From Alphaproteobacteria bacterium (GTDB taxonomy: Bacteria; Myxococcota_A; UBA796; GCA-2862545), in assembly GCA_020632875.1 (NCBI GenBank), contig JACKET010000004.1:448181-512180 (forward strand): a stretch of 64,000 nucleotides of DNA, in the 5' to 3' direction. The notes below the pieces were generated by a model. The model had not been told where the DNA came from, did no database searches, and was given only the letters and a program-made list of their open reading frames with translations. Below, in pieces: positions 25,724 to 33,752 of the stretch. The translations under genes were made by a program, and so were the position numbers. Position 1 is the first letter of the stretch. Each line of letters starts with the position of its first letter.

Positions 25724-26562
25724 CAGTCGTCCGCCACGCGCCGGTCGAGCGAGAACGGGCGCCCGGCCCGGCTGCGCTGGTTGAACGCGTCGATCTCGGC
25801 GTCCGTGAACTCGTTCGCGGTGCCCTGGATCTCCCCGAGGACGAAGCCCTCGACGGCCTGGCGGATGGCCTCGCCCCACGGCGTCTCGGTGCGGGTCTCC
25901 CAGTACTTGAGGATCGCGGCCTTCCGCTCGTCGACCGTCGCCAGGGTGGGCGCGCCCTCCTCCATCGGCACGCCGTCGTCCCAGAGCGACTGCAGGCGGT
26001 CGGGCAGCGCGTCGACCTTCGTGTCGACCGCGAGATCCGCGACGCGGTCGGACCACTCGGAGACCCCCGGATTCACCGCGGAGGCCGTGCGATCTTCGAC
26101 GGCGCGGAACTTCCGCGTGCCCACGAGCTGGCCGCCGGGCCGCACGCACGCGAACGGGTACAGCACGCAGCCGGCCCACGCCCCCGCGCTGTTCTTCTTG
26201 CCCCACGGCGTGGCGGGCGCCTGGACCTGCACGGGCTGGCGCTTGATCCGCATCCACCCGTCGTCGTGCAGCCAGACGTCGCCCTTCCAGGTGGCCTCGT
26301 TGCGCAGGACGATCGCGTCGCCCTTCTCGATGACCTTGGTGTACCCGAGGTCGAGCAGGTCTTCGATGACCTTCTCGCGGGCCTGCTCCACGCGGAGCTG
26401 CGCGTACACCACGACCTCTTCGGAGTACTCCTCTTCGTCGGGGTCGGGCGCTTTCTTCGTGGGCTTCGGCTGCGGAGCGGGCTCGGCGGGCGGGGGCTCG
26501 GCGGTGGGCACGTCGTCGGGCGCGTCCTGAGCGACGGCGAGCGACAGCAGCGCCCAGATCAC
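25723..26562 (-). CDS. Exported protein of unknown function
   Basis: 279 residues from a GTG that overlaps the upstream stop (GTGA). A short, uncharged signal peptide (VIWALLSLAVAQ) is followed by a linker of Pro, Glu and Lys and then a mixed alpha/beta region. Visible features are a helix EQAREKVIEDLLDLGYTKVI, a strand series with KGDAIVLRN and WKGDVWLHDDGWMRIKR, and a Cys pair in the middle (GCVLYPFAC). I do not recognise a family. Its place between a small hypothetical and the UbiA gene suggests an envelope process shared by this operon. Confidence 0.7.
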   Translation of the reverse strand: MIWALLSLAVAQDAPDDVPTAEPPPAEPAPQPKPTKKAPDPDEEEYSEEVVVYAQLRVEQAREKVIEDLLDLGYTKVIEKGDAIVLRNEATWKGDVWLHDDGWMRIKRQPVQVQAPATPWGKKNSAGAWAGCVLYPFACVRPGGQLVGTRKFRAVEDRTASAVNPGVSEWSDRVADLAVDTKVDALPDRLQSLWDDGVPMEEGAPTLATVDERKAAILKYWETRTETPWGEAIRQAVEGFVLGEIQGTANEFTDAEIDAFNQRSRAGRPFSLDRRVADD

Positions 26563-26885
26563 CACGGCACCGCCGCGATCGGCGGGTTGCCGAACGAAGC
26601 ACGCAGGGCCTGCGCCTCTTCGAGCGACGGGACGACGCGGACCTCGAGCCGCGGGTGCTCGGGCAGCAGGGTGGGCGAGGTCACCAGCGCGAGGAGCACG
26701 AACCCCGAGCCCCGGTCGCGCAGCAGCGTCCACGTCCAGCCGTGCGCGTGCGGACCGGGCGCGCGGCCCCACGCGTCGCGCGTCCAGTTGGGCTGGAAGC
26801 GGAACGCGCCCTCGGTGTCGGGCAGGAACACGGCTGCCGGACCGGAGTGGGCGAGCTGGGCGTCGAACAGGCTGCAGAATTCCAC
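26559..26885 (-). CDS. Small hypothetical protein, 108 residues
   Basis: Starts with GTG and has no Met in the reading frame afterwards. It is compact, Trp- and Phe-containing and soluble (for example FCSLFDAQLAHSGPAAVFLP and TRDAWGRAPGPHAHGWTW). No family recognised. It is the first gene of the coupled operon leading to the UbiA gene, with a 4-nt GTGA overlap to the next gene. A CTAACC (GGTTAG on the minus strand) ends only 9 nt upstream of the start, so the transcript might be leaderless or the true start slightly downstream. Confidence 0.55.
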   Translation of the reverse strand: MEFCSLFDAQLAHSGPAAVFLPDTEGAFRFQPNWTRDAWGRAPGPHAHGWTWTLLRDRGSGFVLLALVTSPTLLPEHPRLEVRVVPSLEEAQALRASFGNPPIAAVPW

Positions 26886-27162
26886 GGCATCCAGCTAACC
26901 GCGCAACCACTACTTCGCGCGCGGAGCGCGCTGCGCGGCACGCCTTCGGCGGCCTTGCGGTCGGCAGACACGGCAGTCCCAGGATCCGGTTCCCCGGAGG
27001 GGCGGGCGTTGCGAAGGGGCGATGGGGAACCGGACCCTGCGGACGTGCCTATCCGGACCGTCGGGCGATCAGGAGACCGCGCGACCGGCGCCGGGCTTCG
27101 GCGGCGCATGGTGCCGAGCCTTCCCGGCTTCGGACGACGGGCTCGGTCGGCGAGCCGGATCC

Positions 27163-27232
27163 GCATCACGCAGATGACGCAGAAGAACGCAGATGACGCA
27201 GAAACGAGGCCGTCGCGGGTCGAGCGTCCTCG
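27163..27232 (+). repeat. Left arm of a 70-bp inverted repeat
   Basis: Arm with two tandem 19-bp units containing ACGCAGATGACGCAGAA. It matches the reverse complement of 27596-27665 at 66 of 70 positions (four mismatches, no gaps), across 363 nt. Confidence 0.85.
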
Positions 27233-27595
27233 TATCCCCGAGCGCTGGGGTTGCACCTCCAAGGACGCCGAGAACGCCAGGAGCGGCGCGGGCGTCCGGC
27301 ATGCGCAGGGCCCGGATGTGAAGTTCGACCCGGCTCTGTGCGTCGGTCCACGGCGAACGCTCGCTGGGACCCGGGGGACCGGATCGAGGGTCGATCTCGC
27401 ACAGCGGGCCACAGAGAGCCACAGCGCGTCCGCCCACCGGATGCGGACCCGCGTTTTGCGTAGCTTCAACGAATGGAATCTGCCGGCATTCCCCGAGATC
27501 GACTGCCTCGATCACCGGAGCAGCCGAAACGCCGGCCTGCTCTGGTGAGTCTCGAATCCGATCCGCAAGAAGGCCCACTCATCGCTCCGGGGACG

Positions 27596-27665
27596 CGAAG
27601 ACGCTCGACCCGGGGCGGCCTCGTTTCTGCGTCATCTGCGTCCTTCTGCGTCATCTGCGTGATGC
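27596..27665 (-). repeat. Right arm of the 70-bp inverted repeat
   Basis: Reverse-complement partner of 27163-27232. The tandem core TTCTGCGTCATCTGCGT appears twice here and twice again at 27866-27904. Confidence 0.85.
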
Positions 27666-27724
27666 CTCGGGACGCTCGAAGCTCGATCCCTTCCACACGG
27701 AGGACCGATGGACGCGTTCTCCCA

Positions 27725-27758
27725 GCACGGAGGACGCGGAGGGACGGAGGACACGGAG
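27725..27758 (+). repeat. GGAGGACGCGGAGG-family repeat, copy 1
   Basis: Purine-rich unit CACGGAGGACGCGGAGG followed by GACGGAGGACACGGAG. Nearly identical copies occur at about 43418 and 43710, roughly 16 kb away, so this is a dispersed repeat family. Confidence 0.8.
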
Positions 27759-27865
27759 ATGCTCGCGGATCGCCCGGCTGCTCTGGTGAGCGCAGTCCCC
27801 CGATCCGCCCCCAGTCCCTCTCTACTTCCGGGGCCAAGACGCGGTCGGGCCCATCCACGCCCTTC

Positions 27866-27904
27866 TTTCTGCGTCATCTGCGTCCTTCTGCGTCATCTGC
27901 GTGA
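27866..27904 (-). repeat. Third copy of the TTCTGCGTCATCTGCGT core
   Basis: Two tandem 19-bp units identical to the core of the 27596-27665 arm and in the same orientation, without the flanking parts of the 70-bp arm. Confidence 0.8.
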
Positions 27905-28019
27905 GGCCGATCCGGCACCCGTCGCCAACCCCGTCCCCGGAAGCCTCGACGTCGCAATGACGCATCGCAGCAAACGCACGATCACCCTGAATCCAACCCA
28001 TGACCGCCGCCACTTTTTT

Positions 28020-28046
28020 GGAAATGTGACGCGACGCAACATTTCC
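28020..28046. promoter_or_regulatory. 27-bp dyad GGAAATGT-n11-ACATTTCC
   Basis: Perfect 8-bp arms directly upstream of a TTGACG hexamer and 76 nt before the lipoprotein start codon. The arm length and one-turn spacing fit a dimeric regulator's operator. Confidence 0.45.
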
Positions 28047-28049
28047 TGT

Positions 28050-28076
28050 TTGACGCAATGCCGCATCGCGATAAGT
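28050..28076 (+). promoter_or_regulatory. Weak candidate promoter for the lipoprotein-porin pair
   Basis: TTGACG at 28050-28055 resembles a -35 hexamer. GATAAG at 28070-28075 may be the -10, but the spacer is only 14 nt, shorter than usual. Confidence 0.25.
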
Positions 28077-28122
28077 GCGGTCCATCGAAGGGGGAGGCAC
28101 CCCCTCGGCTCTGGAGGACATC

Positions 28123-28620
28123 ATGTCTGTTCGCGTTCCCACCCTCGTCTTCGCCGTGTTCACCGCTTTCCTCGCCACCGGCTGCCCGCCCGTCGAGGAC
28201 ATCGACCCGATCGACGACACCCCCGTCGACCCGATCGACTCCGACATCGTCGGTGACTGGGTCTCCGAGGGCGCCGACGTGGCTCCCCTCCTCGCCGCGA
28301 ACGACGTGGTCCGCGTCGACGCCAGCTTCATGGACGACGGCACCTACGTGGTGACCTCGACCGACAGCCAGGGCGCCGAGATCGACTTCTCCGGCACCTT
28401 CACGCTCGACGAGACGACCAGCCCCGCGGGCATCGTGCTCGAGCAGACCAGCCCCTACGGCGCCACCGCCCGCGGCATCTGGGAGTACGACGGCTCGATG
28501 ATGCGGTACGAGGTCGTCCAGGATGGCCTGGGCTTCACCGCTCCGAGCTCCGATTCGGGCTTCGGCAGCACCTCGGGCCCCGGCCTCGAGGCCGGCTGGA
28601 ACATCCAGACCTTCCGCTGA
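28123..28620 (+). CDS. Small lipoprotein
   Basis: 165 residues. The signal peptide ends ATGC (Cys21), followed by an acidic Pro-Asp linker (PVEDIDPIDDTPVDPID). The globular part of about 120 residues is a beta-rich domain of the lipocalin or META kind (VGDWVSEG, then DGTYVVTSTD and GTFTLDE), a pattern seen in small secreted lipoproteins that report a fractional or threshold effect. A GGAGGA ribosome site lies 4 nt before the start, and the upstream dyad implies regulation. The porin-like gene follows after 3 nt, so the pair is one transcript. Function unknown. Confidence 0.8.
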   Translation: MSVRVPTLVFAVFTAFLATGCPPVEDIDPIDDTPVDPIDSDIVGDWVSEGADVAPLLAANDVVRVDASFMDDGTYVVTSTDSQGAEIDFSGTFTLDETTSPAGIVLEQTSPYGATARGIWEYDGSMMRYEVVQDGLGFTAPSSDSGFGSTSGPGLEAGWNIQTFR

Positions 28621-28623
28621 TCC

Positions 28624-30171
28624 GTGTACCTCGCAGCCCTCATCGCCGCGGCGTCCGCTTCGTCGGACTCCGCGGCGCCCGTCGAGGCGCGGCGCTTCGA
28701 AGCGGAGACGGTGCTCCCCAACGTCCCCGCCGAGAAGCCGCTGCGCGTCCTCGCGTTGGTGCAGGCCCGTGCGGCCGCCACCGATATCGTGAGCACCAAT
28801 CCGTTCCTCGACGGGCAGGTCCTCGGCACGCTCGGCGGCACGAACGGCATGGAGGTCGACCCCGACGCGCGCTCGTACTACGTCGAGCAGCGCGCCAGCG
28901 GGTTCTTCACCTGGAAGCCCGACGTGCTCGACGGCAAGGCCGGCCTCACCGCCGCCTTCGAGATCGACTTCGGCTGGGGCGACCGCTCCTACGGGATCGG
29001 GGGCAACACCGGTGGCGGCTTCGGCGGCGACCAGGTCAACCTGCAGACGCGTCGGCTCCACTTCGACGTGTGGCAGAAGCTCTCCGCCCAGCACCGGCTC
29101 CACCTGGTCGTCGGGCTGCAGTTCCTCGCGGACTCCGCGAGCGATCCCACCGCCACCACGCCTGACGGCCTGTTCCGCAGCGGCGGGCGGCTCCTCTTCT
29201 TCGGCTCCGAGGCCGCCGGGCTGAGCGCATACGGCTCGATCCGGACGGGCTTCGGGGAACGCCTTCGGTACCGGCTCGGCACGTACACGCTGCTCGAGCT
29301 CGGTCTCGGCGAGCCCGATGACGCCTGGCTGAACATGGCCGACGTCACCTGGGTGCCTTCCAGGGGTCTGGAGGTCGGCGCTCACGCATGGTTGCTGCGC
29401 GACAACACGGGCGGCACCGGCGGTGCCTTGGGCGCCGGCCCCACTTCCCCACTCTCCGAGATGCAGGGCGGGCCGCGCCTCGATCCGTACGGCGACACGC
29501 CGCGACCGGACGAGGACGCCGGCACGAACGCGCTCCTCGTCTGGACGGCCCTCGACCTCGGGTTCAACCCGGGGCTCACGCAGGGTCCCTTCGGATTCAC
29601 CGCGCTGGCCGTGCTCAACGCGGGCTCTCTGAAGGCGAACCAGGGCCCGACGGTCCCCCTGCTCGGCCAGCTGTTCGACGTCGAAGCCCGCCTGCGCTGG
29701 TGGCGGGGCAAGGGCTCCGTCGTCCGCGCCGAGGCGCTGTACTCCAGCCCCGACGACGGCGACACGACGAACCGCCACACGGGCGTGGTGACGGGCAACA
29801 GCTACGGGTTCGTGGGCGCGATCCACAACACCCACGGCATGCGCCTGCTCTTCACGGATCCGCAGTCCATCAACCGCATGGTGGCCGTGGTCTACGACGC
29901 CTCGGGCGGCGAGCGGGGCGTGCTCGGCATCACCAGCACGGCGGGTCTCGACGTGATCCCGAACAAGGTGAACGCCGAGGTCGGGTTCGGCACCGCGCTC
30001 GCGCCGCAACGCGGCACGTACGGCACCGAGATCAACGCGCAGCTGTCCCACGAGCCGTGGCCGTTCTTCACGTACTACGTGGCCGGCGCGACCCTGTTCC
30101 CGGGCGATCAGGCCCTGGTGTCCGACACGGCCTGGGTGGGCTACGCGGGCGTCGAGTGGCTCGCGTTCTGA
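28624..30171 (+). CDS. Outer-membrane beta-barrel (porin-like) protein
   Basis: 515 residues from GTG. A short signal peptide (YLAALIAAASAS) is followed by about 470 residues of alternating hydrophobic/polar strands with many aromatics at strand ends, for example RRLHFDVWQKL, HRLHLVVGLQFL and RLRYRLGTYTLLELGLG. The last residue is Phe (VEWLAF), the usual C-terminal signature recognised by the BAM complex. Long Gly- and Pro-rich loops point to a large barrel. Substrate unknown. It is co-transcribed with the small lipoprotein upstream, which may be its periplasmic partner. Confidence 0.82.
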   Translation: MYLAALIAAASASSDSAAPVEARRFEAETVLPNVPAEKPLRVLALVQARAAATDIVSTNPFLDGQVLGTLGGTNGMEVDPDARSYYVEQRASGFFTWKPDVLDGKAGLTAAFEIDFGWGDRSYGIGGNTGGGFGGDQVNLQTRRLHFDVWQKLSAQHRLHLVVGLQFLADSASDPTATTPDGLFRSGGRLLFFGSEAAGLSAYGSIRTGFGERLRYRLGTYTLLELGLGEPDDAWLNMADVTWVPSRGLEVGAHAWLLRDNTGGTGGALGAGPTSPLSEMQGGPRLDPYGDTPRPDEDAGTNALLVWTALDLGFNPGLTQGPFGFTALAVLNAGSLKANQGPTVPLLGQLFDVEARLRWWRGKGSVVRAEALYSSPDDGDTTNRHTGVVTGNSYGFVGAIHNTHGMRLLFTDPQSINRMVAVVYDASGGERGVLGITSTAGLDVIPNKVNAEVGFGTALAPQRGTYGTEINAQLSHEPWPFFTYYVAGATLFPGDQALVSDTAWVGYAGVEWLAF

Positions 30172-30180
30172 TCTGAGATC

Positions 30181-30199
30181 CGGGGCTCCCGACATTTTT
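30181..30199 (+). terminator. Weak intrinsic-terminator-like element after the porin gene
   Basis: A short stem (CGGG at 30181-30184 with CCCG at 30188-30191) is followed after 3 nt by five Ts (30195-30199). The stem is only 4 bp, so the call is tentative. Confidence 0.3.
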
Positions 30200-30240
30200 G
30201 TTGCGCTGCGACAACAGCAACCCTAAGCTGCAACGCAACA
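30199..30240. promoter_or_regulatory. 42-bp imperfect dyad upstream of the hydrolase operon
   Basis: TGTTGCGCTGC (30199-30209) pairs with GCAACGCAACA (30230-30240) with one mismatch. A smaller TGTTG...CAACA repeat (30199-30216) lies within it. The dyad straddles CCCTAAG, a possible -10, and ends 10 nt before the start codon. A repressor that binds here would block transcription of the two lipase-like genes. Confidence 0.45.
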
Positions 30241-30250
30241 CGGAGCATCG

Positions 30251-31183
30251 ATGTTCCCCCTCCTCGCCCTGTCCGCGTTCGCATCGAAGTACCACACGAT
30301 GCCCGCGATGAGCCCCGAAGAGCTCTACACGCCGCTCGATCGCCAGATGCTCGACCTCGACGGGCTCCAGATCGCGTACGTCGACTCCGGCGGCGACAAG
30401 CCTCCGCTCCTCTTCATCCACGGGCTCTCGTCGTACATGGGCTTCTGGGAGTACCAGCTCCAGGAGTTCACGAGCACGCACCGCGTGATCGCGCTCGACC
30501 TGCCGGGCTACGGCAGCTCCTCGCGGCCCGACGCCCCGATGACGCCGCCCTGGTACGCCGAGACCGTCGCGGGCTTCATGGACGCGCTCGAGCTCGACTC
30601 CGCCGCCGTCGTGGGGCACTCGATGGGCGGGCAGATCGCCATCACCCTGACCCTCGACCACCCCGAGCGCGTCGACCGGCTCGTGCTGTCCGCCCCCGCG
30701 GGCCTCGAGCGCTTCAACCCCGGTGCCGCGCGCTGGATGAAGGACTGGTGGCACGAGGGTCGCGCGATGCACTCCGGCGAGTCCGAGGTGCGCACCGCCT
30801 TCCTCGCGGCCGTGTTCAACACGCACGACGAGGGGGTCGAGCGGCTCATCGAAGAGCGCGTCCGGCTCGGCAAGCACGAGGCCTTCAAGGGCACCTCGGT
30901 CGCCGTCAGCCGCAGCATCGCGGGCATGGTCGACCACCCCGTGGCCGACCGCCTCGGCGAGATCGACGTGCCGACGCTCATCGTGTTCGGCACCGACGAC
31001 CACATGATCCCGAACCCGATCTTCACCGGCGGCCGAACGAAACGGATTGCGGAACAGGGGCGCGATGCGATACCTGGCGCTCGGCTCGTCCTCGTTCCCG
31101 GGGCGGGTCACACGGTGCATCACGATGCACCTGGTGAGTTCAACCGCGCCGTCGCCGAGTTCCTCGCGGGTGCGGGCGAATGA
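30251..31183 (+). CDS. Alpha/beta hydrolase
   Basis: 310 residues. A short hydrophobic N-terminus (FPLLALSAFASK) may be an export signal. The alpha/beta-hydrolase core is complete: oxyanion-hole HGLS, nucleophile Ser124 in GHSMGG, the acid in FGTDDHMIP and the catalytic His in GAGHTVHHD. The layout is typical of esterases and of C-C bond hydrolases such as MhpC. No cofactor motif is seen. A GGAG ribosome site precedes the start. The next gene begins inside its stop (ATGA), and an upstream dyad suggests induction. Substrate unknown, but the lipase that follows hints at acyl esters. Confidence 0.88.
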   Translation: MFPLLALSAFASKYHTMPAMSPEELYTPLDRQMLDLDGLQIAYVDSGGDKPPLLFIHGLSSYMGFWEYQLQEFTSTHRVIALDLPGYGSSSRPDAPMTPPWYAETVAGFMDALELDSAAVVGHSMGGQIAITLTLDHPERVDRLVLSAPAGLERFNPGAARWMKDWWHEGRAMHSGESEVRTAFLAAVFNTHDEGVERLIEERVRLGKHEAFKGTSVAVSRSIAGMVDHPVADRLGEIDVPTLIVFGTDDHMIPNPIFTGGRTKRIAEQGRDAIPGARLVLVPGAGHTVHHDAPGEFNRAVAEFLAGAGE

Positions 31184-32838
31184 CCCCGCTATACGGATTG
31201 TCCATGTTGTTTCTCGCGCTCTCGCCGGCTCTCGCCACCTCTGGCTTCGATCCCGAAGCCCCCGAAGCCGTCTTCACGGGCGCCGAGACGTACAACCACG
31301 AAGGCACCGACCTCTTGTGGAGCCGCATCGATCGCTACGGCGACCCCGATCGCGAGCTGTTCCAGCAAGAAGAGACCTCGCCGGTCCTCGCCTGGCAGGA
31401 TGCCCAGTTCACGCCGCACATGCAGACGCTGTTCGGCGCGTCCGAGCCGCACAGCTCGAAGTTCCTGCTGCACTACGGCCAGCACGAGGCCACGAGCTCC
31501 GGCACGCCGATCCTGCTCGTGCACGGCGCCGGCGACAACGCGTCGCGCCCGTGGTTCACGCTGCGCCGCGAGCTCGAAGACCTCGGTCGCCCCGTGTACG
31601 CCATCACGTTCGCGCACCCGCACGGCGACATCTTCATGCAGGCCGAGAACGTCGCCGATGCGATCGCGGTGATCAAGGCCCGCACCGGCGCGTCGAAGGT
31701 CGACCTGGTCGCGCACAGCAAGGGCGGTCCGGCGGTGCTCGCGTACGCCTCGAACCACGCCGGCGCCGCGTGGGGCGTCGATGCGTACGACTCCGTGGGC
31801 ACCCGCTACCGCGGCGACGTGCGCCGCATCGTGCTGGCCGGCGTGCCGCTCGACGGCATCGACACCGCGTTCCGCTGGCCCGGCTCGAACTACTTCGGCC
31901 TCGTCGAAGACCTCGCCGTCGCGCCGGTCTCCTGGTCGTCGTACTACCCGATGGGCTCGGGCACGTGGTGGGTCCAGCAGGATCTCGAAGCGCAGGACTT
32001 CCTGCCCGAGGGCGGCGACCCCTTCCCCGGCCAGCGCCAGCTCATCAAGCGCCAGCCCCACGACCTGCCGGGCTCGATGCCCTGGCTCGGGCTCTACGCG
32101 TTCCAGCAGGACTGGTGGACCACCTACGAAGGCGGCTTCGGCTTCGTGTCGTACTCGTACGGCATCGACGCGACGATCGAGGCGGGCGGTGACTTCATCG
32201 ACACGCTCGCCGCGCAGGGCGTCGATCCGGGCGTCGAGATCTTCATCCTCGCCGGCAAGAACCCGATGATGCCGAACGGCGAAGAGTCCTTCAAACAGCT
32301 CTTCGACATGATCGGCACCAAGTCGCAGTGGGGCGCGCTCGTCGACAACATCAACACGTACGTGGGCGAGGTCACCGCCGACGACTCCGAGCTGCAGGCC
32401 CTCGCAGACGGCCAGCTCGTCCTCGGTGAGGTCAGTGGCCCGAGCGACGGCGTGCTGTTCCTCTCGAGCGCCATGGCGACCGACAACATCACCGGCCGCG
32501 GCGCGCAGGTCGTCGAGACCCGCGTGGTCGACGTGAGCCACACCGAGATCCTGCTCGCGTCCGACGACATGGGCTGGCTCATGCACGGTCTGGCGCAGCA
32601 GGATCCGATCAACGCCTGGATGGAGACGCGCGGCAACCGCTACATCGCCGCGAACACCACCGCCTGGGTCGCCGAGAAGCTCGCCGATTCCACGGGGGCC
32701 CAGTCCGCACGGGGCGATGCCGACACCGACGAGGATGGCGTCGGGCTCGGTGGGCTCTCCGGCTGCGACACCGCGTCGGCACCCGTGCTGGCCGGCCTCT
32801 TCGCCCCGCTGCTCGCGCTGGTCACCCGCCGCAGGTAA
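31180..32838 (+). CDS. Secreted lipase with MYXO-CTERM-type tail
   Basis: 552 residues. Signal peptide to about residue 20. The hydrolase core has LLVHGAGDNASR (oxyanion hole) and Ser180 in AHSKGG; the late DVSHTEIL may hold the His. The final 50 residues show an acidic DADTDEDG linker, then SGC, a hydrophobic stretch (APVLAGLFAPLLALV) and TRRR, a good MYXO-CTERM sorting signal, so the enzyme is probably anchored at the cell surface. A second in-frame Met at 31204 is an alternative start. It is coupled to the upstream hydrolase by ATGA. Probable role: breakdown of acylglycerols or other esters outside the cell. Confidence 0.85.
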   Translation: MTPLYGLSMLFLALSPALATSGFDPEAPEAVFTGAETYNHEGTDLLWSRIDRYGDPDRELFQQEETSPVLAWQDAQFTPHMQTLFGASEPHSSKFLLHYGQHEATSSGTPILLVHGAGDNASRPWFTLRRELEDLGRPVYAITFAHPHGDIFMQAENVADAIAVIKARTGASKVDLVAHSKGGPAVLAYASNHAGAAWGVDAYDSVGTRYRGDVRRIVLAGVPLDGIDTAFRWPGSNYFGLVEDLAVAPVSWSSYYPMGSGTWWVQQDLEAQDFLPEGGDPFPGQRQLIKRQPHDLPGSMPWLGLYAFQQDWWTTYEGGFGFVSYSYGIDATIEAGGDFIDTLAAQGVDPGVEIFILAGKNPMMPNGEESFKQLFDMIGTKSQWGALVDNINTYVGEVTADDSELQALADGQLVLGEVSGPSDGVLFLSSAMATDNITGRGAQVVETRVVDVSHTEILLASDDMGWLMHGLAQQDPINAWMETRGNRYIAANTTAWVAEKLADSTGAQSARGDADTDEDGVGLGGLSGCDTASAPVLAGLFAPLLALVTRRR

Positions 32839-32858
32839 GACAGCGGCGGAGGTCCGCC

Positions 32859-33752
32859 ATGCTCACCCTGATCCTGTCCACCGCCCTCGCGGGCGAGGCG
32901 AGCTCCAAAGCCACGGTCGGCTACCCGCGTGGCGGCGAAGGCGACCACGAGTGCCGCTCGCGCGTGCTGGTCGACGCCGAGGGCAAAGCCAAGCACGTCC
33001 TCGTCGAGGGCTGCCCGGCCGACTTCGCCGGACGCGTCCGCGAGGCCCTCGCGCTGTGGCGCTGGAACGCCGACGGCACGACGTTCATCGAAGAGCGCGT
33101 GGTGCGCTTCCGGCAGGACCAGCCCTGGGCCAACGCCGGGCCCGTGGAGTCCGTCGAGCACAGCGTCGACCTCCTGCTCGTCGACCGCCACCACTCCGAG
33201 CTGAAGCCGAAAGAGGCCATCCCGCCGAAGTTCCCGACCGCCGCCTCGGGCCAGGAGGGCAAGTGCAAGGCCACGGTGGTCGTCCCCGTCGAAGGTGGGC
33301 ACCCGCTGTGGGTCGGCGTCGAGGGCTGTGAAGAGGTCTTCCACCTCGCCGCCCGCATGGCGATGTACGCATGGGACTTCGAGCCCGTGAGCGAGCCGGG
33401 AGAGGCCCGCTGGGTGCGGTCGAAGATCGCGCTCGTGTTCACCGAGCCCGCGCCGCCCGAGCCACTCGATCGCGCCGCGTACGCCGAGCTGCTCGAGCTG
33501 AAGGAGAGCCCGAAGCCCACGTTCCCGGCCGGCGGCAAGAAGTACGCCCCCGCGACGTGCCGCGCCGAGCTCACCGTGAAGAAGAACGGGCGGGCGTCCG
33601 ACATCACCGTCACCGAGTGCGACCCGATCTTCCACGTGGCGACCGAGAACGCGCTCGGCCGGTGGGCGTGGGCCCAGAAGGGCGAGCCCCGCGAGGTCCG
33701 CATCGTCGAGGAGATCCCGTTCACCTCGAAGAAGGACGCCCGCGACCCGTGA
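32859..33752 (+). CDS. Exported protein with three TonB-C-like modules
   Basis: 297 residues with a short signal peptide (MLTLILSTALAG). Three repeated modules of about 45 residues each look like TonB C-terminal domains: two strands, a helix and an aromatic-rich strand (ALALWRW, AMYAWDF, GRWAWAQ). Each module contains one Cys pair (C32/C52, C136/C157, C234/C254), which suggests a disulfide per module. There is no transmembrane anchor, so it is unlike a classical TonB. It may be a soluble periplasmic binder of outer-membrane or cell-wall components. A GGAGGT ribosome site is present. The cyclase gene overlaps its stop (GTGA). Confidence 0.8.
   Translation: MLTLILSTALAGEASSKATVGYPRGGEGDHECRSRVLVDAEGKAKHVLVEGCPADFAGRVREALALWRWNADGTTFIEERVVRFRQDQPWANAGPVESVEHSVDLLLVDRHHSELKPKEAIPPKFPTAASGQEGKCKATVVVPVEGGHPLWVGVEGCEEVFHLAARMAMYAWDFEPVSEPGEARWVRSKIALVFTEPAPPEPLDRAAYAELLELKESPKPTFPAGGKKYAPATCRAELTVKKNGRASDITVTECDPIFHVATENALGRWAWAQKGEPREVRIVEEIPFTSKKDARDP

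Larger units (their letters stand above)
26886..28122. other. 1.2-kb gene-free spacer rich in repeats
   Basis: No reading frame here has signal, domain or coupling support. Those that exist are short, basic and repeat-derived. The stretch holds the inverted TGCGTCATCTGCGT repeats, one copy of the GGAGGACGCGGAGG family and, at its right end, the promoter region of the next lipoprotein gene with a 27-bp dyad. Confidence 0.6.

Noticed and set aside
26886..28122. Several short frames of 60-180 codons in the repeat-rich spacer
   Set aside because: They follow the repeats, have no ribosome sites or domains and overlap each other on both strands.
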